Position numbers and translations under genes: made by a program. The notes below the pieces were generated by a model. The model made no database searches. It was given only the letters and a program-made list of their open reading frames with translations, and was not told the origin of the DNA. Shown piece by piece: positions 17,769-26,310 of a DNA stretch of 64,000 nt; the stretch's first letter is position 1; each line of letters starts with the position of its first letter. Source of the stretch: Saccharicrinis sp963675435 (GTDB lineage Bacteria; Bacteroidota; Bacteroidia; Bacteroidales; Marinilabiliaceae); assembly GCA_963675435.1 (NCBI GenBank), contig OY776216.1:558001-622000 (forward strand), read 5' to 3'.

Positions 17769-18650
17769 CTACTTAATTCTTACATTATTGTATTCATCTA
17801 AAGAATCTATATGAATGGTAACTCCGATATTATGAACATCCTTAATTGCATTTTCATATTTTGTTGCTATATAATGCGCATCTGTTAAACTCATATTACC
17901 TGGTAATGAAATATGAAAAGTAAGTTCTGCGTGGTTTCCGTATTGATGAATTAAAAAATGATGCGGATCTAAATCGCTATTAAAATTCTGTATTCCAATT
18001 TGTTGGATACTTACTTTCAAATCTTCTTCAATCTTTTCACCTAAAAAGATGGATAATGACTCCTTCAAAATTTTATAGGTTGTATAAAAAATTAATAACG
18101 ATACTAATAGACCCAAAACTCCATCAACCCACCAAAAATATTTTCCTAAAAATATTCCGCCTAGTATTATAACACTGGAAAATGCATCGCTTCTATGATG
18201 CCAGCCATCTGCAATTAATGATTTTGCCTTAATTTCTTTTCCATAAAATATTGAATATTGAGCCATAATTTCTTTAACTACAATAGAAATTATTGTAACA
18301 ATTACAGCAAAACTACCATATTCTACAGATTCATGCATTCGAAGTTTTAAAACAGATTCATAAGTAAAATTAGCACCTACTAATGCAAGTAAAATACCAA
18401 CAAATATTGTTGACATTAATTCAGCTCTTCCATGACCAAAAGGGTGTGTTTCATCTGCTGGTTTTGATGAAATTTTAATACCTATTAAAACAGCTACTGA
18501 TGATATTGAATCCGTTAAAGTATGCCATGCATCTGCTATAAGTGCAACAGAATGAAATAAAATACCGGCCCAGAATTTTATTACAAACAAAACAATATTT
18601 AATAATATTGAAGTCCAGGAAACAATAACTCCTAGTTTATATTTTTCCAT
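17769..18650 (-). CDS. Cation diffusion facilitator (CDF) family transporter
   Basis: 293 residues. Five or six membrane helices in the first 200, then a cytoplasmic ferredoxin-like domain (about 205-293). The metal site in helix 2 reads ALIADAWHTLTDS (DxxxD with His) and its partner in helix 5 reads SLIADGWHHRSDAFSS (DxxHHxxD). These suit Zn, Co or Fe export from the cytoplasm against protons. The DETHPFGHGRAE loop between helices 2 and 3 is characteristic. The His-containing C-terminal domain (DPHHFLIHQYGNHAELTFHISLP) fits metal sensing by the dimer. It is the last of a tight three-gene run after hemW and the rhodanese (5-base gaps). Confidence 0.93.
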   Translation of the reverse strand: MEKYKLGVIVSWTSILLNIVLFVIKFWAGILFHSVALIADAWHTLTDSISSVAVLIGIKISSKPADETHPFGHGRAELMSTIFVGILLALVGANFTYESVLKLRMHESVEYGSFAVIVTIISIVVKEIMAQYSIFYGKEIKAKSLIADGWHHRSDAFSSVIILGGIFLGKYFWWVDGVLGLLVSLLIFYTTYKILKESLSIFLGEKIEEDLKVSIQQIGIQNFNSDLDPHHFLIHQYGNHAELTFHISLPGNMSLTDAHYIATKYENAIKDVHNIGVTIHIDSLDEYNNVRIK

Positions 18651-18655
18651 TTTAC

Positions 18656-19060
18656 TTATAATTTTATCTTTTCAGAATCAATTGGAAATCCACTCTTTTT
18701 CCAATTGCTAAAACCACCTTTTAATTCAAATACATTATTATAGCCTAAATTACTAAGCCATTGCAAGCATTCTTTAGATCTTTTTCCTTTTTCGCAATAC
18801 ACAAATATCTTGTCATCTTTATTTATATCATTTAAATATTTCTCAAACTTTTCTTTAGTATCTACTAAAATAGCATCTACTAATCTTGCTTTGTTGTATT
18901 CTTCAGGAACTCTTAGATCAAATAATTGACTTTTTCCTTTTTCATATACTTCTTTAAAGAAAGTATCACATTCTAACTCATTAGTACTTATTTCTTGACC
19001 TTTAACTACTTGTATCAGGCTCATTAATATAAAAATAATAATGATTTTCTGTTTTATCAT
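18656..19060 (-). CDS. Exported single-domain rhodanese
   Basis: 134 residues. A signal peptide (hydrophobic core FILMSLIQVVKGQ) is followed by one rhodanese domain. The active-site loop reads FVYCEKGKRSKECLQWL, with the catalytic Cys at about residue 92. The CH2A-like start DLRVPEEYNKARLVDAI and the closing strand YNNVFELKGGFSNWKKSGFPI are in place. It probably moves sulfane sulfur or reduces a thiol partner in the periplasm. The gap to hemW is 5 bases and to the CDF gene 5 bases, so they form one operon. A functional link is only inferred from that. Confidence 0.88.
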   Translation of the reverse strand: MIKQKIIIIFILMSLIQVVKGQEISTNELECDTFFKEVYEKGKSQLFDLRVPEEYNKARLVDAILVDTKEKFEKYLNDINKDDKIFVYCEKGKRSKECLQWLSNLGYNNVFELKGGFSNWKKSGFPIDSEKIKL

Positions 19061-19065
19061 GAATT

Positions 19066-20193
19066 CTAAATCTTAAAAAAATCAGATATTATTTGATCGG
19101 TTATAAAACGCTTATCATCACACACTTTTAAAAATCCGTTTTCAATGAAAACATTGTTTTTACTATTTTGAACTTCATATTCATTTTCAAAAAAACTTTG
19201 TATTTCTGAAGGAAAATTTTTGTGCAACAATTTCAATTCTACTCCTTTTCTTGTTCTTAATCCAAGCATTATTAACTCATTAAATCTATCATCATCAGAA
19301 AGATTTTCGTTTGAAAAATAGTTCTTATCTGAACACACATTATCAATATATATCAATAAATTACTTATATTCCATCTTCTTATATTGTTTTTAAAAGAGT
19401 GAGCTCCCGGACCATAACCAAAATAATATTTACCACTCCAATATCCTGAATTATGTTGGGATTCAAAACCTTTTTTTGCAAAATTAGAAATCTCATAATC
19501 ATAAAACCCAGATCCATTTAAAATTTTTAAAAGTGTTTGATATTGCTCTACACTCTCTGAATCAGATATTTCATTAAATTCACCTTTTTTAAGTTTAGTA
19601 TAAAAAGGGGTTTCTTTTTCAAAAGTTAAATGATAAGCCGAAATATGTTGAACATTCAAACTCATAGCCAATTGCAAGGAAGAATCCCATTCATTCACAC
19701 TCATTTTGGGTATGCCGTAAATTAAATCAATACTTATATTTGAAAAACCTATTTTTTGAGCACTTTGAATGCTTTTAATAGCTTGGTTAGAATCATGACG
19801 TCTATTCATAAATTTTAAAATATCGTCATTAAAACTTTGAGTACCTATACTTAGTCTATTAAAACCTACTTCCATAAGATCCTCCAAATATTTTTCTGTA
19901 ATATCATCTGGATTTACTTCAATAGTTAATTCTTTAACTGTATTATTAGAGATGTTATCATATAAAGTTTCAAGTATTAAAATAAGATCTTGCTTGCTTA
20001 ATAAACTAGGAGTTCCTCCTCCAAAATAAATCGTTGTAATTTGTTGGTCAATTAATTCTGTTTTTCTCGAATTAATTTCCTTAATCAAACTTGTTATAAA
20101 CTTGTCTTTCAGCGACAAATCAGTTATACTATAGAAATCACAATATCCACATTTTTTTATACAAAATGGTATGTGTAAATATATTCCAGCCAT
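19066..20193 (-). CDS. hemW: Radical SAM heme chaperone HemW
   Basis: 375 residues. The radical SAM motif CIKKCGYCDF is at residues 11-20 (Cys 11, 15, 18), with the HIPFC start that marks the HemN/HemW group. TIYFGGGTPSLL, EVNPDD and RLSIGTQSFND follow, then the HemN C-terminal domain (NELIMLGLRTRKGVEL). HemW lacks the extra N-terminal segment of true HemN; the protein begins directly with MAGIYLHIPFC, so HemW rather than coproporphyrinogen oxidase is favoured. In E. coli and Lactococcus HemW binds heme and delivers it. It is the first gene of the minus-strand unit, with a parS-like site 35 bases upstream of its ATG. Confidence 0.9.
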   Translation of the reverse strand: MAGIYLHIPFCIKKCGYCDFYSITDLSLKDKFITSLIKEINSRKTELIDQQITTIYFGGGTPSLLSKQDLILILETLYDNISNNTVKELTIEVNPDDITEKYLEDLMEVGFNRLSIGTQSFNDDILKFMNRRHDSNQAIKSIQSAQKIGFSNISIDLIYGIPKMSVNEWDSSLQLAMSLNVQHISAYHLTFEKETPFYTKLKKGEFNEISDSESVEQYQTLLKILNGSGFYDYEISNFAKKGFESQHNSGYWSGKYYFGYGPGAHSFKNNIRRWNISNLLIYIDNVCSDKNYFSNENLSDDDRFNELIMLGLRTRKGVELKLLHKNFPSEIQSFFENEYEVQNSKNNVFIENGFLKVCDDKRFITDQIISDFFKI

Positions 20194-20227
20194 TTAAAAA
20201 TATAAGATTAAAAATTTTTAACATCAA

Positions 20228-20243
20228 CGTTTCACGTGAAACA
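20228..20243. promoter_or_regulatory. parS-like centromere site 1
   Basis: The 14-base palindrome GTTTCACGTGAAAC lies at 20229-20242. With its flanks (C and A) it matches the bacterial parS consensus TGTTTCACGTGAAACA at 15 of 16 positions. It lies in the short gap between the divergent hemW and VanZ genes, 1.5 kb from the candidate origin. ParB would bind here; parA and parB are not in the window. Confidence 0.85.
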
Positions 20244-20341
20244 TTGTTTTATACTATATTGCGAATATTTGTTGATATCTTTTTTATAACTCAATCTAAA
20301 AAAAAATTATAAACACACAATATACTTATAACACACTCATA

Positions 20342-20749
20342 ATGTATACATTAAAAACATATTGGCGTACAATTTTAGTAATTTGTATTATACTTTTTTT
20401 AAGTTTAATGAACTTTAATAAAGTACTTCCAGGTGAAGTACACTTTTTCAAACATTTTGATAAATTGGTACATTTTCTAATGTATTTTGGATTGAGTTTT
20501 ATTTTCTTTATTGAAAATTATATAAACAAAAACTCTATCAGAAAATATTGGATTATTATTGATACAATATTATTAGGGATTTCAATTGAATTTTTACAAT
20601 TCTTATTAACGAATTATAGAAGCGGTAATTTTTACGATGCTGTTTTTAATACTATTGGTGTTTTGGCTGGAAGTATTTTGTTTATTATACTAAAAGACCA
20701 AAATTTTATTTACAAAATTTTACTTTTTAAATTGGATTATAAAAGATAA
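20342..20749 (+). CDS. VanZ-family membrane protein
   Basis: 135 residues with four predicted membrane helices (about 10-27, 40-58, 69-90 and 105-120). The family signature is visible: HFFKHFDKLVHFLMYFGLSF, with DKxxHFxxY after helix 1. After helix 3, EFLQF and NYRSGNFYDAVFNTIGVLAGS give the conserved RxxDxxDxxxNxxG-like end. VanZ of the vancomycin clusters confers low-level teicoplanin resistance, but most relatives have unknown function. The gene stands alone on the plus strand and its last 13 bases overlap the convergent Rrf2 gene. Confidence 0.85.
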   Translation: MYTLKTYWRTILVICIILFLSLMNFNKVLPGEVHFFKHFDKLVHFLMYFGLSFIFFIENYINKNSIRKYWIIIDTILLGISIEFLQFLLTNYRSGNFYDAVFNTIGVLAGSILFIILKDQNFIYKILLFKLDYKR

Positions 20750-21180
20750 TAGTCCAATTTATGATCAACTCTTTTTATTATATTTTCTATAGTCTCTGTT
20801 TTAAATAATTTTAGCAGTTCAGCTCTTACTTCACAAAATTTTTCATGAACAGGACAAGGGAGTTGCTTGGCATGTGCAGACTTACATGAGTTCATACCAA
20901 TTAAGCACATTTCAAACATATCCATTCCGTCAATAATTTTTACGATATCCAATAATGTTATATCTGCAGGATTTTTTCCAATAGAGAAACCTCCGTGAGG
21001 TCCTTTTGTAGATAATAACATTTTTTGTTTCACCAGTTGCTGCAGAATTTTACCCAAAAATGGAGTAGGTATATCTAAATCCTCTGAAATCTTTTTAATT
21101 CCTATTTTTTTATCTTCTTCATTATTCAATGCTAGATAAATTACAGATCTGACAGCATACTTGCAGGTGTTTGATAACAT
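20737..21180 (-). CDS. Rrf2-family Fe-S transcriptional regulator
   Basis: 147 residues. Winged helix-turn-helix start (NTCKYAVRSVIYLAL, then IPTPFLGKILQQLVKQKMLLSTKGPHGGF). Candidate [Fe-S] ligands Cys92, Cys99 and Cys109 lie in a loop MCLIGMNSCKSAHAKQLPC, with a further Cys116. This spacing fits IscR/NsrR/RsrR-type cluster sensors. It probably senses iron-sulfur status, NO or redox. No operon partner follows, so its target is unknown; the hemW/rhodanese operon next door is a reasonable guess. It overlaps the VanZ 3' end. Confidence 0.92.
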   Translation of the reverse strand: MLSNTCKYAVRSVIYLALNNEEDKKIGIKKISEDLDIPTPFLGKILQQLVKQKMLLSTKGPHGGFSIGKNPADITLLDIVKIIDGMDMFEMCLIGMNSCKSAHAKQLPCPVHEKFCEVRAELLKLFKTETIENIIKRVDHKLDYYLL

Positions 21181-21260
21181 AATAAAAGATTTTTATATGC
21201 TAAATTACATTATTTTATTAACAATCAATAAAAATTTAAGCAAACATTTTACCTAATAAT

Positions 21261-21305
21261 TTAACACACTATATTTAAATAACTTAAGGAAATATAGTGT
21301 GTTAA
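21261..21305. terminator. Perfect 16-bp inverted repeat downstream of rpiB
   Basis: Left arm TTAACACACTATATTT (21261-21276) and right arm AAATATAGTGTGTTAA (21290-21305) are exact complements around a 13-base loop. The repeat lies 15 bases after the rpiB stop on the minus strand. It is the longest perfect stem I found in the window. The usual T tract is weak, so terminator is the likeliest but not the only reading. Confidence 0.55.
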
Positions 21306-21320
21306 CAACCTAGTGATAAA

Positions 21321-21764
21321 TTATTGTTGATATGGAATTTTTTCAATCCTTTTTATATGTCTACCTCCTTCAAAAGGTGTATTTATAAAAGCTGAAACAA
21401 TATCTTTTGCTTCATCAGTAGATATAAACCTGGCAGGTAATGAACAAATATTAGCATTATTATGTGATCTTGCTAATTCTGATATTTCTTTATTCCAGCA
21501 TAAGGCGGCTCTAATTCCTTGATGTTTATTAACAGTCATGTTAATTCCGTTTCCACTACCACAAACTGAAATACCAAAATCAACGTCATCTTTTTCAACA
21601 GCAGATGCCATTGGATGAGCCCAATCTGCATAATCAGTACTCTCTGTTGAATGAGTTCCAAAATCAAAAACTTCTAAACCCAAATTAGTTAAATAACCTT
21701 TTAATAATTCTTTTAATTCATATCCTGCATGATCTGCAGCTAGACCAACTTTTGAAAATTTCAT
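21321..21764 (-). CDS. rpiB: Ribose-5-phosphate isomerase B
   Basis: 147 residues, normal length. Interconverts ribose 5-phosphate and ribulose 5-phosphate in the pentose phosphate pathway. Key segments: KVGLAADHAGYELK at the start with the phosphate-binding ADHAG. Then DYADWAHPMASAV, the catalytic-Cys block GISVCGSGNGINMTVNK, and RAALCWNKEISELARSHNNANICSLPARF. All are intact. It is transcribed away from the candidate origin, with a -7 box close to its ATG. Confidence 0.96.
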   Translation of the reverse strand: MKFSKVGLAADHAGYELKELLKGYLTNLGLEVFDFGTHSTESTDYADWAHPMASAVEKDDVDFGISVCGSGNGINMTVNKHQGIRAALCWNKEISELARSHNNANICSLPARFISTDEAKDIVSAFINTPFEGGRHIKRIEKIPYQQ

Positions 21765-21774
21765 GTTTTTGTTT

Positions 21775-21782
21775 CAAAGATA
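21775..21782 (-). promoter_or_regulatory. -7 box of the rpiB promoter
   Basis: On the minus strand the bases read TATCTTTG, an exact TAnnTTTG match, 10 bases before the rpiB ATG. That leaves a very short leader. A -33 TTG is not obvious. Confidence 0.5.
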
Positions 21783-21824
21783 ATAAGAAAACGGAGTATC
21801 TTATAATATTCTAGTATATCACAA

Positions 21825-21833
21825 TGTGGATAA
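21825..21833 (-). promoter_or_regulatory. DnaA box 1 (perfect consensus)
   Basis: TGTGGATAA on the plus strand is TTATCCACA on the minus strand, the strongest DnaA-binding sequence. Confidence 0.7.
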
Positions 21834-21904
21834 TGTAACCTTTATTATTAATTATCAGTACAATACGAATGTTAATAGCGTAGAAAATCAGTTTATTAAT
21901 AAAC

Positions 21905-21913
21905 TGTGAATAA
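21905..21913 (-). promoter_or_regulatory. DnaA box 2 (TTATTCACA)
   Basis: TGTGAATAA on the plus strand fits TTATNCACA on the minus strand and has the same orientation as box 1, 80 bases away. A weaker TGTGAATCC follows at 21937-21945. Confidence 0.6.
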
Positions 21914-22322
21914 CAGATTAATAAGTGTTAATAAGCTGTGAATCCAAAATTAAAACATTGGAAAAAATAAATTTGGAAATCTCAAATTATAATTCAATCA
22001 ACACTCGTTTTTTATTAATCAAGTTATTTTTATAGGATTTTAACCTCAATTTCAAACAGTATTTTAACAGCGTAAATCTTCTTTAAACAGATAATCTTAT
22101 TAAATTTGCCAACTATTAACAGCATGTTAATAAGACTAGTTAAATATCTGATTACAAAGTAAAAATATTATAAAATTATTGTTAATTAAGTTTTAATATC
22201 TGAACGACTAATGTTTAAGACAATATCAAACAATAAAATTGCAATATTTTTATTAACGTTACTAACAGGATATTATAATTACTATAGTTTTTTAAATTTC
22301 TCTATTTTATATATATATTATA

Positions 22323-23318
22323 ATGGAAGTAAAAGAAAGTTGGTTGAAAAAAGGATTCGTTGATGAACCTATAGAAGGTATAGAGAATATTCAAAATGAA
22401 TTTTTAAAATTGAAAAAAGAAAAGAATGCCGTTCTAATGGCGCATTATTATCAGGAAGATGATATACAAGATATCGCAGATTTTGTTGGTGATAGTTTAG
22501 CGCTTGCTCAATTTGCCAGTAAAACTGAGGCAGATATCATTATTGTTGCAGGTGTTCACTTCATGGGAGAAACCGCTAAGATATTATCACCTGATAAAAT
22601 AGTGTTAGTACCCGATTTAAATGCAGGATGTAGTTTAGCTGATAGTTGTCCTCCAGATGAGTTTGCAGAGTTCATTAAACAGTACCCAGATCATAAAGTT
22701 ATTACCTATGTAAACACTTCTGCCGAAATTAAGGCTTTGTCTGATATCGTGGTAACATCAACTAATGCTAAAGTTATTGTTGATAGTTTTGATGATGATG
22801 AGAAATTAATTTTTGGTCCGGATAGAAACTTAGGTAATTATATAAATGGTATTACTGGAAGAGACATGATTTTATGGGATGGAGCTTGTCATGTACATGA
22901 AAAGTTCTCATTAGAAAAGATTTTAGATCTTAAAAAGGAAAATCCCGATGCAAAGATCCTAGCTCATCCTGAATGTAAAAAGCCTTTATTAATGGTAGCT
23001 GATCATGTTGGTTCTACTGCAGCTTTGCTTAATTTCTCAAGTCAGGATTCAGGAAATAAATATATTGTTGCAACAGAATCAGGTATCTTACATCAAATGA
23101 AACTAAGAAGTCCTGAGAAAACTTTTATTCCAGCACCACCTAATGATTCCACTTGTGCATGTAATGATTGTAATTTCATGAGGCTTAATACAATGACTAA
23201 ATTGTATAATACTTTAAAATATACATGGCCAACTATTGAAATAGAAGAGAATGTTAGGATAAAAGCTGTTCAACCTATTGAAAAGATGCTTGATATTTCT
23301 AATAAATTAGGTTTATAG
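22323..23318 (+). CDS. nadA: Quinolinate synthase
   Basis: 331 residues. Condenses iminoaspartate with dihydroxyacetone phosphate to quinolinate in NAD synthesis, using a [4Fe-4S] cluster. The three-fold repeat fold is visible: LMAHYYQEDDIQDIADFVGDSLALAQFA at the start, LNAGCSLADSC with Cys103, AHPECKKPLL, and CACNDCNFMRLNTM. These supply the three cluster Cys. TPNDSTCA-type loop residues are present as PPNDSTCA. nadB and nadC are not in the window. The response-regulator gene starts 30 bases later. It is the first gene to the right of the candidate origin. Confidence 0.97.
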   Translation: MEVKESWLKKGFVDEPIEGIENIQNEFLKLKKEKNAVLMAHYYQEDDIQDIADFVGDSLALAQFASKTEADIIIVAGVHFMGETAKILSPDKIVLVPDLNAGCSLADSCPPDEFAEFIKQYPDHKVITYVNTSAEIKALSDIVVTSTNAKVIVDSFDDDEKLIFGPDRNLGNYINGITGRDMILWDGACHVHEKFSLEKILDLKKENPDAKILAHPECKKPLLMVADHVGSTAALLNFSSQDSGNKYIVATESGILHQMKLRSPEKTFIPAPPNDSTCACNDCNFMRLNTMTKLYNTLKYTWPTIEIEENVRIKAVQPIEKMLDISNKLGL

Positions 23319-23348
23319 TTATATAAAAATTGATATTTATCTAGTAGT

Positions 23349-23741
23349 ATGACGAATAAGAATCCACTAAATATCTTACTTGTAGAAGATAACGTATTAA
23401 ATCAAAAATTAATTTATTTGAATTTAACTAAGTTTAATTACCATATTGAAATAGCTAATAATGGCCAAGAGGCCCTTACTTTAGTTAAAGAAAATAAATT
23501 TGATTTAATTATAATGGATTTAATGATGCCAGTCATGGATGGTTTGGAAGCTACAACAGAAATAAGAAAATTTGAGCAAATTAAGGGTGTTTACACCTAT
23601 ATAATTGGTTTAACGGCTAATACCTTTGATGCGGATAGAGAAAAGTGTTTAAACCATGGTATGGATGAATATATGGCTAAACCATTTGATTTAATTCTTT
23701 TTGATGAAATACTACATAAGCTAAACCTAATTAAGGACTAA
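23349..23741 (+). CDS. Single-domain response regulator
   Basis: 130 residues, receiver domain only (CheY-like). Phosphoacceptor Asp57 is in LIIMDLMMPVMDGLEA. The acidic pair is at E13-D14 (LLVEDN), the conserved Thr is in IIGLTANTF, and the Lys is in YMAKPFD. It has no output domain, so it must act through a partner, as sensor-kinase-associated receivers do. The LVEDNxxNQKL start is typical of receivers from hybrid histidine kinases. No kinase gene is nearby. It ends 7 bases before ruvB. Confidence 0.92.
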   Translation: MTNKNPLNILLVEDNVLNQKLIYLNLTKFNYHIEIANNGQEALTLVKENKFDLIIMDLMMPVMDGLEATTEIRKFEQIKGVYTYIIGLTANTFDADREKCLNHGMDEYMAKPFDLILFDEILHKLNLIKD

Positions 23742-23748
23742 TTTATTC

Positions 23749-24774
23749 ATGCAGGATAATTTTGATATACGAGAGGAAGGATATCAGTCTGTTGAGAGTG
23801 AAGTAGAAAATAGACTACGCCCACTCAATTTTAATGATTTTCAAGGACAGAGTAAAATTGTAGAAAATCTTAAAATATTCGTTCAGGCTGCAAGTATGCG
23901 ACAGGAGGCTCTTGATCATGTACTGTTACATGGACCTCCTGGATTAGGAAAGACTACTTTATCAAATATTGTAGCAAATGAACTAAACGTTGGATTTAAG
24001 ATAACCAGTGGTCCAGTATTAGATAAACCAGGTGATTTAGCTGGTATTTTAACAAATTTGGAACCAAATGATGTTTTATTTATTGATGAAATTCATCGAT
24101 TAAGTCCTATTGTTGAAGAATATCTTTATTCGGCAATGGAAGACTATCGTATTGATATTGTCATTGATAAAGGTCCCGGTGCTCGAAGTATACAAATAGA
24201 TTTAAATCCTTTTACCTTAGTTGGTGCAACTACCCGAAGTGGATTGCTTACTAGTCCGTTGAGAGCAAGGTTTGGTATAAATTGCCATCTTGAGTATTAC
24301 GATACTGATATTTTATCAGGTATAGTAAAGCGATCATCGTATATTTTAGATACGCCTATAACAGATGAAGCCAGTTATGAAATTGCAGGTAGAAGCAGAG
24401 GCACACCTCGTATAGCCAATGCATTATTAAGAAGGGTTCGGGACTTTGCTCAAGTAAAAGGAAATGGAAATATTGATTTAAAAATTTCTCAATATTCTCT
24501 TGAGGCATTGAACATTGATCAGCATGGTCTAGATGAAATGGATCATAAAATATTATTAACTCTAATTGATAAATTTCAAGGAGGTCCAGTTGGAATTAGT
24601 ACTATTGCTACTGCTATTGGTGAAGATGCTGGTACAATAGAAGAAGTCTATGAGCCTTTTTTAATCAAAGAAGGGTTTATAAAAAGGACACCAAGAGGTA
24701 GAATGGTTACACCGTTGGCATATAGTCATTTAGGTAAAGACAATCTAAATCAGGAACAATTTTCGTTATTTTAA
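23749..24774 (+). CDS. ruvB: Holliday junction branch-migration helicase RuvB
   Basis: 341 residues, full length. AAA+ motor of the RuvABC resolvasome. N-terminal RPLNFNDFQGQSKIVENL, Walker A HGPPGLGKTTL, Walker B DVLFIDEIHRLSP, sensor I LVGATTRSGLL, arginine finger region SPLRARFGI, sensor II GTPRIANALLRRVRDFA. The C-terminal winged helix, TIATAIGEDAGTIEEVYEPFLI, is complete. ruvA and ruvC are not adjacent. Confidence 0.98.
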   Translation: MQDNFDIREEGYQSVESEVENRLRPLNFNDFQGQSKIVENLKIFVQAASMRQEALDHVLLHGPPGLGKTTLSNIVANELNVGFKITSGPVLDKPGDLAGILTNLEPNDVLFIDEIHRLSPIVEEYLYSAMEDYRIDIVIDKGPGARSIQIDLNPFTLVGATTRSGLLTSPLRARFGINCHLEYYDTDILSGIVKRSSYILDTPITDEASYEIAGRSRGTPRIANALLRRVRDFAQVKGNGNIDLKISQYSLEALNIDQHGLDEMDHKILLTLIDKFQGGPVGISTIATAIGEDAGTIEEVYEPFLIKEGFIKRTPRGRMVTPLAYSHLGKDNLNQEQFSLF

Positions 24775-24786
24775 TTCAAGTATATT

Positions 24787-26310
24787 TTGGGAAGCTTAAA
24801 ATCTCTTGCTGGTGAAACAGTAGTTTACGGTGGAGGAACTATTTTAGTTCGTTTATTAAATTGGCTTTTAATGCCTTATTATATTCGAACTATGAGTGAA
24901 ATACAATATGGATATATTACTGAAATATATGGTTATATAGCAATTTTTCTTGTCATACTTACCTATGGTTTTGAGACCACGTTTTTTAGGTTTTCAAAAA
25001 ATGATAACTATAAGGGTGTTTTCACTACAGGCTTTTTAAGTATTATTTTTACAAGTACTGTATTTTTAGTTTTTCTTTTTTTCCTTTTAAAAAATGTACA
25101 GTTATCTAATCATTATGCTTCCTATAATGAATTAGTCTGGTTAGCTGCATTAATAGTTGCATTTGATGCTGTTTCAGCTCTAATTTTTGCAAAATTGAGA
25201 TATTGTGGTAAAAGTGTACGGTTTGCATTAATAAGGCTCTTAAATGTCCTTATTTTAATTTTTTTTAATCTATTCTTTCTTTTAATTTGTCCTTATTTAT
25301 TAAAAACGCATTCTGATCATTTTATTTCTCGTTTTATTACTGGTTTTTATAAAGAAAATCAAGAAGCTTATTATGTTTTATTTTCCAATTTAATCGCTTC
25401 AATTTGTGTTTTAATTATCTTACTTAAAGATATCAAAGGAATAATAATAGATTTTGATTTCTCCTTACTAAAAAGAATGTATAAATATTCTTTTCCAATA
25501 TTAATTGTTGGAATCACAGGTATGATTAATCAAAGTATTGATAAAACGCTATTACCCCGTTTAATAGGTGGAGATGAAGGGTATAGAATGGTAGCTTTAT
25601 ATGGGGCCAACTTCAAAATTGGTGTTTTAATGGCTATGTTTACTCAGTCGTTTAGAATGGCATTTGAACCATTTTTCTTTAAGTATAGTCAATCCTCTCA
25701 AGATAAAAGTATTTATTCAACAATATTAAATTATTTTGTTCTTTTTGGACTCTTAATTTTTATTGGAGTTACTTTCTTTATAGATATTATTAATTTGATT
25801 TTAGTCCCAGAGTATAAAGAAGCAAATGGTGTTATACCTTTGGTTTTGATTGCTCAATTATTAAGCGGTATTTATTTTACTTTATCTGTATGGTATAAAG
25901 TTTCTGATAAAACAATTTATGGCGCCTATATTGGAATTATAGGAACTAGTATAACTCTTATTTCAAATTTAATATTAATACCAATTTTAGGTTATTACGG
26001 ATGTGCTATTAGTGGAATATTATGCTTTGCAAGTATGGTGGTTTTTAGTATTATGTGGAGTAATAAATATTATAAAATAAATTATGATTGGTCTAAAATT
26101 ACTAAGTATATTGTATTTACAGCCTTCTTGTATGTTTTAGGAATTTATATTATACCTGCTTTACTTTCATTTATTACTGCATTAAACCATACGATACTTA
26201 AAATTAGTTTATTTATATTACGCTTTGGCTTAATAGTTGTATTTTTATGGACTATTTACGTTTTTGATTTAAAAAAAATACTAAAAATAAAAAATGTCTC
26301 TACTAATTAA
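24787..26310 (+). CDS. Polysaccharide flippase (Wzx/MATE-like)
   Basis: 507 residues from a TTG at 24787 (MGSLKSLAGETVVYGGGTILVRLLNWLLMPYY). The GETVVYGxGTIL start is the normal beginning of this family, which justifies the TTG. About 12-14 membrane helices span the protein. Members move lipid-linked oligosaccharides across the inner membrane. It lies far from the glycosyltransferase locus but in a conserved-looking Bacteroidota string with dut, TPR, DUF4292 and M23 genes. Its 3' end overlaps dut by 17 bases, so translation is probably coupled. The substrate could be O-antigen or another envelope glycan. Confidence 0.88.
   Translation: MGSLKSLAGETVVYGGGTILVRLLNWLLMPYYIRTMSEIQYGYITEIYGYIAIFLVILTYGFETTFFRFSKNDNYKGVFTTGFLSIIFTSTVFLVFLFFLLKNVQLSNHYASYNELVWLAALIVAFDAVSALIFAKLRYCGKSVRFALIRLLNVLILIFFNLFFLLICPYLLKTHSDHFISRFITGFYKENQEAYYVLFSNLIASICVLIILLKDIKGIIIDFDFSLLKRMYKYSFPILIVGITGMINQSIDKTLLPRLIGGDEGYRMVALYGANFKIGVLMAMFTQSFRMAFEPFFFKYSQSSQDKSIYSTILNYFVLFGLLIFIGVTFFIDIINLILVPEYKEANGVIPLVLIAQLLSGIYFTLSVWYKVSDKTIYGAYIGIIGTSITLISNLILIPILGYYGCAISGILCFASMVVFSIMWSNKYYKINYDWSKITKYIVFTAFLYVLGIYIIPALLSFITALNHTILKISLFILRFGLIVVFLWTIYVFDLKKILKIKNVSTN

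Larger units (their letters stand above)
21765..22322. other. Candidate chromosomal replication origin (oriC)
   Basis: 558 bases, strongly AT-rich, with no credible gene, between the divergent rpiB (minus) and nadA (plus). It contains a perfect DnaA box at 21825, a TTATNCACA-type box at 21905, and several TGTTAATAA or TGTTAATAG near-boxes (21870, 21926, 22125). It also has long A/T-only stretches that could unwind. Most flanking genes point away from it: 16904-21764 except VanZ on the left, 22323-36814 on the right. Three parS-like sites lie within 12 kb. Spot counts of G and C in plus-strand genes change sign across it. dnaA is not adjacent, which is not unusual in Bacteroidota. Confidence 0.65.

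Noticed and set aside
22211..22363. 50-codon open frame in the origin candidate (MFKTISNNKIAIFLL...), overlapping the nadA start
   Set aside because: Composition follows the local A/T runs, it overlaps nadA in another frame, and it shows no family pattern. Treated as chance.
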